A stretch of DNA of 64,000 nt from Takakia lepidozioides (Eukaryota; Streptophyta; Takakiopsida; Takakiales; Takakiaceae), in contig CM060733.1 of NCBI GenBank assembly GCA_030704615.1, positions 45,568,001-45,632,000 of the forward strand. The letters are read 5' to 3'. Made by a program: the position numbers and the translations under genes. Below the pieces are notes generated by a model. That model was not told where the DNA came from. It ran no database searches and saw nothing but the letters and a program-made list of their open reading frames with translations. Below are positions 12,024 to 22,023 of this stretch, piece after piece (the stretch's first letter is position 1; every line of letters begins with the position of its first letter).

Positions 12024-14523
12024 TCACCAGTAATCCCCACAAGAGCAAACCCCATCTTCGAAGTGGTGAAAGCGGTTGGCATCCCGTACAATAATTGCTC
12101 GCCCAACAATCTTCGAGATAAACTTGGTGGCCATGTGGCAGTCGCCACACACTCGGAGATTCTTGATGACGCGGACAGGTACCCCAGGTGCAGCGCTGAT
12201 CAGCCCAGAAGCAATGGCCAGTTTCTCACTGTGGTGGCCAAGACAGAACTCCTTTTGGTCCTCCTCCACATTATGCAATACAAAGCGAGTATCAGGCACA
12301 TACCCCGCCTCCTTCATCCGCTCAGACAGTGTCTTCAGCTCAGCATGGATTTCCTCAACTTGTGGGTGTGATTTGCCATCTACAACGAATGTATTCTGGC
12401 GGTTGTCAATCTGTATGTAACAGTGACCTGGCTGCTGTCTAACACCTATGTCCTTCATCATTTTCCTAACCTTTGCAGTGTCGTCCCACCTGCCAGCTGC
12501 AGCATAGATGTTTGACAATAGCACATAAGTTGAGATGTCCTGTGGATGACACTTGAGAAGGCACTTTGCCGCTCGTTCTGCCACCTCCACGTTCCCATGA
12601 ATTCTGCAGGCACCAAGTAGGGCACCCCAGACTGGAGCATGTGGTTCAATGGGCATTATGTTAATCAAGTGCTCTGCCTTCTCCAATCGCCCTCCACGGC
12701 CAAGAAGGTCCACCATGCAGCCAAAATGCTCCATTGTAGGAGTGAGGCCATGATCTTGAATCATAGAATCAAAGTAGTGACAGCCTTCATCCACTAGACC
12801 CATGTGGCTACATGCGGAGAGAAGACATATAAAGGTGATACCATCTGGCTTCAAGCCTTCCTCTTGCATTTTTTGAAAGAGTTGCAGGGCTTCTATACCA
12901 CACCCATGCTGAGCATATCCTGCGATCATCGCATTCCATGACACCAAATTTCGTTGAGCCATACTGTCAAACACTTTACGTGCATCCTTCATGCTCCCGC
13001 ATTTGGCATACATGTCAGTGACGGCAGTCTCCAGAATTATATGTGGTGCCATTCCAGCTTTGATGATGTCAGCATGGACCTCTTTGCCCTTTTCCAGGGC
13101 TGCCAGGCTGGCACATGCCTTGAGAATGCAAATGAATGAAATCCTGTTGGGCAGTACCCCTTCCAAGATCATTTGGTCATAGATTCCGAAAGCCTCCCTA
13201 CCACACCCATGTTGAGCATATCCTGCGCTCATTGCATTCCATGAAACCAAATCTCGCTTAGCCATATTGTTGAACACCTCACGCGCATCCTTAATGCTCC
13301 CACATTTGGCATACATGTCTATGAGGGTATTCTCAAGGATAATATCAGATGTGATTCCAGCTTTAATGATGTCACCATGGACCTCTATGCCCGTTTCCAG
13401 CGCTCTCAAGCTGCCACATGCCTTGAGAGCACAAATGAAAGTGACCCTGTCAGGCGTCACACCTTCCTGTATCAATTGTCTATAAGTCTCTAAAGCCTCC
13501 CTACCACACCCATGATGGAGGTATCCTGCACACATTGCATTCCATGAGACTACATTTCGTTCAGCCATCCTGTCAAATGCTCGACATGCATCCTTTATGC
13601 TGCCACACTTTGCATACATGTTAACAAGGGCAGTCTCCAGTATGATATCAGGCACTATTCCAGCTTTAATGATGTTACCATGAATCTCTATTCCCTTTTC
13701 CAAGGCTGCTAGGCTGGCACATGCATTGAGAAGGTAAATGAATGTGACCCCATCTGGAGTCACCCCTTCCCGTATCATCTGCTCATAGGTCTCAAAAGCC
13801 TCCCACACCCATGCTGAGCATATGCTGCAGTCATCGCATTCCATGAGACCACATTTCGTTCAGCCATCCTGTCAAAGACTTGGCGTGCATTGCTTACACT
13901 CCCACACTTGGCATACATGTTAACAAGGGCAGTCTCCAAAATAACATCTGTTGCAACTCCAGCGTCGACAATGTCACCATGGACCTCTTTGCCCTTTTCT
14001 AGGGCTACCAGTCTGGCACAGCCATTGAGAACGCAAGTGAATGCGACCTTGTTGGGTGTCACTCCTTCTTGTATCATTTGCTCGTAGATCTCTAAGGCCT
14101 CCCTCCCAAACCCATGCTTGGAATATGCTGCCACCATTATAGTCCAAGTAAACACATCCCGTTCAGGCATTTTGTCAAACACTCGGCGTGCATCCACCAT
14201 ACTGCCACACTTGGCATACATGTTAACGAGTGTGTTGAGTAGACATATATTTGGCTTGAATCCACTTTGTGTACCTCTGCTAGGCCCTTGATCTTCATGC
14301 ACTCCTGCAAGAGACAAACGTAAGTATTGGAGTATGCCAAACTTTGTTCTTGGTTCAAAATATGCAGTGCCTCTTTTAGTTGTCCTGCTCTGCAGAGTGT
14401 GCCCACATTCCCCCAAACGCCAGAAGAGCTTTTGTGGACTCCCTTTCTTGGTCTTCTTTCAGGAGAAGTGGTCACGGTGGAGGTGTCTGACTCAAAAAAC
14501 TGTGCCTGATTCAACCCTGCCAT
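12024..14523 (-). pseudogene. PPR-DYW protein (PLS class), organellar RNA-editing factor type, two frameshifts
   Basis: Starting at ATG 14523, the protein has a short N-terminal region, about five near-identical PLS modules (NMYAKCGS, DARRVFDKM, SWNAM, YAQHGCG motifs), E/E+ regions and a full DYW domain ending CSCGDYW at the stop 12024-12026. The DYW cytidine-deaminase signature is present: HSEKLA (HxE) and CGDCH (CxxCH). Such proteins bind organellar transcripts through the repeats and convert C to U. Two breaks disrupt it: a shift near 14260-14280 (just after GLAEVHK), and a 4-base loss near 13800 (CCTCCCACACCC where sister modules read CCTCCCTACCACACCC). From about 13800 to the stop the frame is clean for 606 codons, so this is either a young pseudogene or contains assembly errors. 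No intron is evident. Confidence 0.85.
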
Positions 14524-14999
14524 CCTGCATGAATCAGAACTTTAAATTGAATAAACCTTGCCACTCAAACACACCTAATACATCTCAAAGTTCCCTTAAA
14601 CTTCCCTGCTATATGTCAACAGGATCATGTGCCTTCCATAGCACAGCATGGACGTGCACATTAGCAAAAAAACGCCCACTCAGATACAGCTGCAATACCA
14701 TTACTGCTGTTTCAGAATGGCCAAACAAGTACGACATAGAGAACTGTCTTCACCCTCACACTGACAAAAGTTTACCGCGTAAAACCACTGTTCAAGACTG
14801 TCTTGTTGTGGGTGATCTCTGATGCACCCCAAGAACCTAACTTCTCTGTCTCAGTCTGAAGGGAGAGAAGTAATTATTCCTTCATTGCAAGTAAATATTC
14901 TGATTCTTAATCTATGCAATGGGCAGCTCACTTTCTGCGCTCCTGAATTTTAAGTAGAGTACACAGCATACCCATGCAACTAACAGAGAAGGATCAGAG
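14524..14999. other. 5' flank of the PPR gene, nothing recognised
   Basis: No repeat, RNA gene or credible reading frame was seen. The minus-strand promoter of the PPR gene would lie here, but I see no clear core element. Confidence 0.4.
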
Positions 15000-15270
15000 C
15001 TACAGGAAGTCTACATCTGTAAAGGAGGGACTGTCGTACTGGAAGCGGTCCGATGATGCCCCCCAACGGGGGCTCCCTGCACACTTTAACCTGTCCAGCT
15101 TCTGGAATTGACCAGCTATCCACTCAGGCTTCTTGGTGCTGTCAATCCGCATTGCCTTGTTGGTGCTCTTGTGCTTCAAATCTGGTTCTCTAGGATGGAA
15201 CTGCACCCATACTCCATCCCTGCACTCTCAGGCATCCCTTCCACCATTACAATAATGAAGGTATCCTTGC
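15000..15270 (-). pseudogene. unidentified conserved exon (VWVQFHPREP type)
   Basis: On the minus strand a 3' splice-like TGCAG near 15222 is followed by a frame reading DGVWVQFHPREPDLKHK and, further on, KKPEWIAGQF. A similar protein is encoded on the plus strand at about 51490-51600 (VWVQIHPRGPDFK) and 52046-52160 (IHPRGP, KHK, KKPPWVDGLF). Matches at three sites, with differences that mostly keep the reading frame, argue that this was once coding. Family unknown; possibly an exon of an unrecognised mobile element. Confidence 0.35.
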
Positions 15271-15497
15271 GAGGGGACAAACATACCTTAGCAAACACCC
15301 CATTTCCCACCTATGGACCTACACTAGTTGCCATGCTGAATTGGTGACAAGAGTGAGTGAAAACAAAGTTTCTGTGCGTCTGTAAGAGAGAGATACACAG
15401 AACTTCAGTAGGGCAGGAGAACCTTGAACCAGTCCCAAGCAGGATAATTTACCCTCTAAAAAGCATCAGCTTCAATCGAACACTGCTCCTCTAGCCC

Positions 15498-16130
15498 TCA
15501 AGTTTGCAAGAGATTTGATACCTCTGAGAGCAGCTGTCCAGTCACAGGGAATTGAGTGTAGTCTAGTGCGCTGCCAATTGCCCACATACTAGAACATATG
15601 AGGTTGATCCAACAATGCTCCTCAAGCGGTCTAGCTTCCACCACGAGGGACAGGAGGAGTGAATATGAGAGAGAATGTATGAGAAATATCATTAATACAG
15701 AGAGCTTTTCAATGCAACTGCTTCCTGCTGCAACATGGCAGGCATTCACCTTATTGCATCGTTTGTCCGAACTGGGGTTTGTAACGCATTCCTTCCGAAG
15801 CATGTCTTCGTCTGTGTTTTGGCTTTGTGGATAATTGCGTGAGTTGGCAAATTCCTTGCTGAATGTGACCACAGGTGGTAGTGCCAATTCATTTTTCTCC
15901 TCCAGGCGGCCTACTTGCTCCTCTATGGTCTCGGCCTGCAAACAAATTTCAATGAAAGTCGGTTTGGCGGAGAGCAGCGCAGAAAGGTCAGCCTCGAGAG
16001 TCCCTAGAGAAGGATCCCACGGATGCCATACGTGCTGCGGTAGCCGATCCTTCCCCATCTCTCTTGCCAAACCCCTTTGACAATGCTCCCAACAGGGGCA
16101 TGCCTGCTGCTTCTCGAACTCTTCTGCCAA
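15498..16130 (-). CDS. hypothetical protein, 210 codons
   Basis: One open frame starts MAEEFEKQQ. The first 100 residues are mixed and polar with a helical segment (ETIEEQVGRLEEKNEL). A hydrophobic stretch near residue 145-165 (MIFLIHSLSYSLLLSLVV) could be a membrane segment. I recognise no domain. There is no homologous copy in the window and splice sites cannot be judged, so this may be chance. The neighbouring 15.0-15.3 kb exon-like block is on the same strand. Confidence 0.2.
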   Translation of the reverse strand: MAEEFEKQQACPCWEHCQRGLAREMGKDRLPQHVWHPWDPSLGTLEADLSALLSAKPTFIEICLQAETIEEQVGRLEEKNELALPPVVTFSKEFANSRNYPQSQNTDEDMLRKECVTNPSSDKRCNKVNACHVAAGSSCIEKLSVLMIFLIHSLSYSLLLSLVVEARPLEEHCWINLICSSMWAIGSALDYTQFPVTGQLLSEVSNLLQT

Positions 16131-18740
16131 ACCCTTCGGCCGCTGCTGCTAACAGAGTGCCTGGGTAGTATGGAATTAGCCAGCCGATCCAGCAGTATAC
16201 CCAACTATCAGTATTCAACAAGAGAGAGTGACATTGCATCCGTGATAAGTCCATGATAAGCCAGTGCAGCTAGACACATGCTCTGCATACTCCGCTTTCG
16301 TCCAACTCAAGATATTCTGCCCTGTTGCTTCAAATTCTATGCTCTGGAAGCAGAAGTGAGGCTTTTGAGTCTTCTGCAGTCTGCTATTTCCGAGCTATGT
16401 TTTGTATACCGTAAACTCGCTACGATTCGTGTTCGTATCGCCTCGACCCTCTAACACAAACAGTCATGTTTTGTCAATTCAGCAGATATCGTAGATTCAG
16501 TCTTTGAATCTGAATGTTCTCTTGTTGCAGAGTTCAATCTTCCTGATTTAGCTCAGTAGTATGTGGCCCCTCTGAACTATTGCAAATGCAGTCATCACCT
16601 GATTGTGAGTGTGTAAGGAAGGGTATTCGTTTGGATTAGAAGCTGGTAAAGCAAGTCTTGGTTGTTTGCTTTCATCCCCGCGAGAGAGAGAAGATATACA
16701 TGTGATGTCAAGATATGGACAAGACCATAAGGTCATTGTCATTGAAAGACAAAACAGCCCTTTACGGGGCATCATCTAACAACCCCTTTTACCATCTCAT
16801 TTGAATATCTTATTACTTTACAGGGTATCTGAAAAAAACAGGGTGGGAGGGCGGGATTCATGGTCATTCATATCCTGAAAGCACCATAAGTTGACATAAA
16901 GCATTCATTTTTTGTTGACATGGGTCAAGCCTTACATAATCTGGTTCTTGAGCCATTCATCTTCCTAAAAAGGCATCATGTGTAGGCTTGAAACTGATCT
17001 GTCAGTGCCAAGACACATGCAAGATTCATAAAGTAGAAACGGGGCTGAGTTTTTTCAGGCATATGTAGGCCTGGATAGGTATTCCAGGACTTCAAGATCA
17101 AAACTCTGCCATGGTAGAAGGTAGGAAGCACACAACATCTACCAGTAAGCAGGTCTTGAAAATCAAAATACTGATGGGGCCAGGTCTGAAGGTGCTTCAG
17201 TGCCAAGTCATAGGCAAGACTTCTAACAACACAAATTACAGGGCTGAGTACCCTCAAGCAGATATGGGCCTGGAGTGGTATTCCAGGGCCTCATAAAAAG
17301 CTCTGCCAGTTAAAGAAAGGAACTCAAAAACCCTTGTCCCCTATCATGCAATGAAATAGTGGTGATATAAGAGCCTTGAAGAATGTTTGTTATTAGACAA
17401 GGTCTATCTTCTGATCCATCAGAGCCAGACCATGGTGTTTCATTTCAGAGCTTAGTTTCCATGCTGCCAGAGTTATAGCTGCAGCCTTGTACCTTTGTTG
17501 AAAACAGCCAGAGCCTTCAGTACAGATTTTGTTTTCTATGAAGTCCCTTGTGTATCTTAACTCCAAAACATATAGAAGTGGTCATCAGAACCAAAAACAG
17601 GGGTAAGGAGTAAGAAGGTGATCCTCATTAGAGCAGACTTGAAGCCGTTTTAAGGCAGCAAGGTGGCAGATTTGAAACAACAGTTGGTATCAGCAGCTTC
17701 AGGCAGTAGTAGCAATCCCTTATGCATGAATCAGACTCTGCAAGCTTCAATAATTCAAGACAAGTGAAGACCCTCACCTGTGCTCGTCCCAAAAACCACC
17801 ATATAGAGATGTGTGTTAGTGAGGATGCATCAGGTGAGTGGCAGGTTTTCACAGTTGCTATCCATGTCAGTGTTGAATTCTAAAGCATGTACAAATCACA
17901 ATCCAAGCAAGGGTACACTCAAAAAACCTTGAGTGTTTGCGGTATGCCCTGCACCATGGCGTCCAACAAATGTCTCCAGCAGAACGCAATCAAAGTAGAA
18001 GTGTTCACAGATAGAGAATAGCTCATACAAAAAGAGAGCAACATGTAATCTGTGGATATGTAGGGATGGAGTACTTCCCAACGAGGAGTAAGAGCGCCGC
18101 TGCGAATTTAACGGAATCATGAATTTCTGAGCAGAGCAATCATTGCTTTGTCGTCTGCCAGAGAGGAATCTGTCTATCTGCCAATGCGCATCCCAAGAGC
18201 CAGCCATGACGAGTACCATGTAGCTAAAGGGGAGCAGGTTTACACGGCGCATCATCAAGGATCACTGAAGCACGGGTTCTGTGCTTTGAAATGTGTCGGC
18301 CCGTTTAGGGCATAGCTTCCCGATTTCTCATCCAGGATGGATGAAAAGTCGTATTTTAAAGATATGCACTTTGTCAATGGATGATATCCCATAAAAATGT
18401 ATCTTAGGGTTATGGTATAGGCTTAGGTTTAGTAACTGCCATCATTTATGATGGTAAAAATTACTACCTCTTGGATTTTTAGAGTAGGTCACCATTATTC
18501 ATGTATTTCATCCAGTTTAGATGAAAGAAACAAATGGTAAACCAAGCTTTCTGTACATTAAGTTTTATCATCCTATAATGATATCAGCCAAATTTGGTTG
18601 AAAAAGGTTGGGATGAAAATCTACATAACCAGCCTCATAAATGTTAAGGCCAAATGAAATCCAAAAAGTTATAGAGGGAGAGGGAGAGAGAGGGGCATTG
18701 GCCGGTACTCACGTGCGGCCAAGGCTTTAACACCTTCCAC
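16131..18740. other. non-coding stretch with a 110-bp direct duplication
   Basis: No gene recognised. Two related blocks of about 110-120 bp lie at 16995-17110 and 17185-17308 (shared CAGTGCCAAG, GGGCTGAGT, GGCCTGGA, GGTATTCCAGG and CTCTGCCA in order). The rest is A/T-rich with scattered short ORFs. Confidence 0.45.
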
Positions 18741-20972
18741 ACCAGTGCCTCCATCAGCGGATACTGTCACTGCCCTTGAAGCCCTTCACCCATCGGCTCA
18801 GGATATTCTGTCGCTTTTTGTCGAGGACTTCGAGCTAGACCAGGATCTCAAGCTAGATCAGGAGGTCTTCACTCAGGCCTTCACGTGCAGTCCCCATCTT
18901 GCAGCTGCAAGTCCTTCCGGTCTCTTGTATGAGCACTTGCGTGACTGTTTCTCTCCACAAGACTCTGCTAGTGGCTTCTCTCAGCTATTTCAGATTTGCT
19001 CATTTATTGCTGCAGGCCGTATCCTTGCCCCAGTGGCCCGTCTCCTTGGGGCCTCCAGATTGTTGGCTATGAGCAAACCCTCAGGTACTGGCATCTGCCC
19101 TATCGCAGTTGGAGAGGTTCTTTACCGCCTTTTCAGCCGCTCACTTTGTCTTCAGTTTCGAAATGTCTTCTCCAAACACCTCTTTCCTCACCAGTTCAGG
19201 GTCGCCACTCCAGGAGGTTGCGAGGCGGTGGTTCAGGGGATTCATGCAGTTCTTGATCTTCATCCGGATTGGGTGGTTCTCGAGGTCGACGTCACCAACG
19301 CTTTCAACATTGTGTCACGAGCAGCTATCTTTCAAGAGCCCGTTTAGCCGGAGGAGACTTCCACCAGCTCATTCCGTTTGTTCGATTATTCTATACATCC
19401 ACCATTCCCCTATACTACAGTCAACATTCTCGCCTATGTGAGTGCTCCATCATTCAGTCCGAGGTTAGGAGCCGCCAATGCGACCCTTTAGGAGGACCTT
19501 TGTTTGCTATGGCTCATGTCCGTGCCCTCACGGCGTTTGCACAAGTACACTCATCTTGTCTTTTTCCGTCGGTGGCAGACGACACGCACATTGTAGGCCC
19601 TGCCTCACATGTATTTTCAGTTTACCATCATTTTGTCACCCAACTCTCTGCAGTGGGACTTTCAGTGCAACCTCGCAAATGTGCGGTGTGGTCTCCGTCC
19701 GGTCTCTCTACATATTTTGTTCTCCCTGCTCACTTTATTGCTCCGCCCAATAGCATCAGAATCCTGGGAGTCCCTTTTGGCACCACCCAGTTCACAACGT
19801 CATTCTTGGAAGATGCAATCCACCAGGATGCCACCCACGCCGATCTCCTTCCTAGGCTCGGAGATGTACAGGTAGCATATGGAATCTTGACCAAATGTTT
19901 CCTTCAGCGATTCCATATCTCTTGCGCACTGTTCCACCCAGCCCAGATTTCCTACACCTCTTATCTGGGTTTGATACTACCATGATGACTAGCTTCGGGA
20001 GATTGTTAGGACCGGGAGCTCTGGAGGGTGCTCAGGGACTTTTGCCACGACAGCAAGCCACCTTGCCCGTCTCTTCCGGTGGTGTGGGTCTTTTGTCCAT
20101 TGTTACTACCGCCCCGTCAGCTTTCCTCGGCAGTTGGGCGTTGGTGGCGCCAACCCTCGCTTAACGATTTGTCTGTGACCATAGTTCCATCCTTATGGAC
20201 GTCGTTGCACATGTCGACAATGGCATTTTACCCTTCCAGCAGCATCTCCGCTCTGCACGAGATCTTAACGATTTGTCTGTGACCATAGTTGGTTGCTCAA
20301 GGCCTCGACCATCTTCAGGAGTCCATTTCCGAGCGCGTGCACCATCATTCCTTTTCCGGCATGCTCTCAAGTGCTTCTTTTGAGTTGCATCGAGCCCGAC
20401 TTCTATCATGCACACGACCCGGAGCAGGGCCATTGTTGCCCACTATCGCACATTTTCGCCTCACATCCCTTATTTTCACTACTGCGCTCCACCTTCGACT
20501 CGGTTTGCCTCATCTTTTGGCATTCGGTCTTCAGTGTTGCGTCTGTCTTCAGCCCATCGATGACCTTGCCATCCATCTCCTCCGCTGTCCATGTGGTGGT
20601 GAGCGCACTACATCTCATGATATAGTTCGCGATGCGGTGACATCTATTACTCGGGAGGCAGGGTATCATGTATTGCGTGAGCAACCACATCTACGACCCA
20701 CGCTCACGTCCCACTCTACACGCCGCCGTGTTGACATCATCATATCTAGAGATGGTTTGCGTATCCTAGCAGATGTCGTTCTCGCCAACCCCACTCGAGC
20801 GGATCTGCTATCTCGCGCAACTACCACACCAGGGCCGACCCATATCAGTTTCCAAGTGCATTTTCAATTTATCTTCGTGGAGGTCAAGTGCCAAAAGCAT
20901 ACATGGAAAGTGTGGTGCGATTACCTCCCCCTTGAGATGAACTTGCATTTGCTATGTCTGAAAGCATGATGT
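18740..20972 (+). mobile_element. non-LTR retrotransposon fragment with restriction-like endonuclease, broken
   Basis: Three successive plus-strand frames make up one ancestral protein. 18745-19347 covers the RT N-terminal part (SPSGLLYEHL, then VDVTNAFNIVSR, the first catalytic Asp). 19350-19985 covers QCDPLGGPLF and the catalytic VADDTHIVGP near 19573. 20289-20969 covers a CCHC knuckle (CCVC, then H and C within 16 residues, near 20534-20590) followed by RRVDIIISRDG and DVVLANP, which fits a C-terminal PD-(D/E)XK-like endonuclease. This RT plus CCHC plus C-terminal endonuclease order is that of R2-type lineages, not of the APE-bearing LINEs common in plants. The element is broken by a stop near 19347 and by damage around 20160-20290; no 5' part or poly(A) end is obvious. 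Confidence 0.75.
20160..20290. repeat. 26-bp direct repeat inside the non-LTR element
   Basis: CTTAACGATTTGTCTGTGAC followed by CATAGTT occurs at about 20160-20185 and again at about 20265-20290, with roughly 78 bp between. It interrupts the reading frame between the RT and endonuclease parts, so it is a local duplication that arose in the copy. Confidence 0.8.
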
Positions 20973-21770
20973 TGAAAGGAGCAAGTCAAAGTCTAGAAAA
21001 CAGCTTGTTGGATGGTGAAGAGAGATTGAAGATGTGTGCCCTGTCAATTCTTACCCCTGTGTGTGGTTTTTGACAGTTCGTAGTTTGATTGTTTTTGAAT
21101 GTCATGCATGTGAATATTACAAAATATATTTTCCCTGAAGATTGAGACGCAAGCTGGGCTCATGCAGTGAGCCAAGCTCAAGCAGCTGGTGAGCAACCGG
21201 GAGGTCGGATGCTTCGAACTTGCCGCTCATGTAGGCAGCAGTTTGATCCTCTTGTGAACCATCCCCGGGCTTGCCGGTTCCACACGGCTCACTTTGGAGG
21301 TAAATTATGACATTTCCGCCTTTGGTTTGGAATCTCGTGTTCTATATGTTGTTGTGCTTATCATTGTGACCAGGCAGTACAGTGTATTCCAGCTGTGGCA
21401 ACCAGCCGTTGCTTATGCATCTTCACTGCTTGGTTGCTCAATTGCTCAATCGCACATTAAGTCCATTTAGAAGTTGTTTCGTTGGACTGCCGAAGGCATG
21501 CTGAGAGCTACAGTAGTAACTAAACCCCATACATCAGGTGTCAGGGGTATAATGAATAGCTTGATGGAGTATTATTTCTTGCCAGAAGCACCTCTTGCAT
21601 ATCAGAGGTCAGACTGGAATGCAAATTGCAAATTGTTAGTTAGAAGGTTTGGTCTGTGGAGAGCTCAGTGTTGATTAGTGGCTTGGACTTTTTTGTATAC
21701 AGGAGATACAAAAAGAAAGTTTGAAAGCGTGTACACTGGGGGTACCTTTGGACACAACAGGTGGTGGTGA
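20973..21770. other. no recognised gene
   Basis: An A/T-rich stretch. GGGCTCATG and GTGAGC-type motifs near 21150-21220 resemble the terminal motifs of E1-E4 and might be a leftover end. No reading frame is convincing. Confidence 0.35.
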
Positions 21771-21774
21771 TCTG

Positions 21775-21855
21775 GAATTGTACCCAATGTCATTTTGAAC
21801 ACTGCCATGGTGGACATGTATGTCAAATGTGGGTGCATCAATATTGGCATTGTTG
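21775..21855 (+). pseudogene. PPR repeat fragment
   Basis: The plus strand reads GIVPNVILNTAMVDMYVKCG followed by CIN. This is the junction of two PPR motifs, as in GIVPDIILETALVNMYAKCG of the gene at 12-14.5 kb. Only about 27 residues remain. Confidence 0.6.
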
Positions 21856-22023
21856 TGGCGTCTCTAATCCATTTGATGTTGGCTGTGAAGCTGCGCCTCA
21901 TATGTCATATGACGATTAGATTGAAATGCATGGACAACTGTACAACATGTACAATAATGATATTGTGGCATGACATATGCCAATGGGCATTCTTGAAGGT
22001 CCTTGGCTGTAAACCCTCTACTA

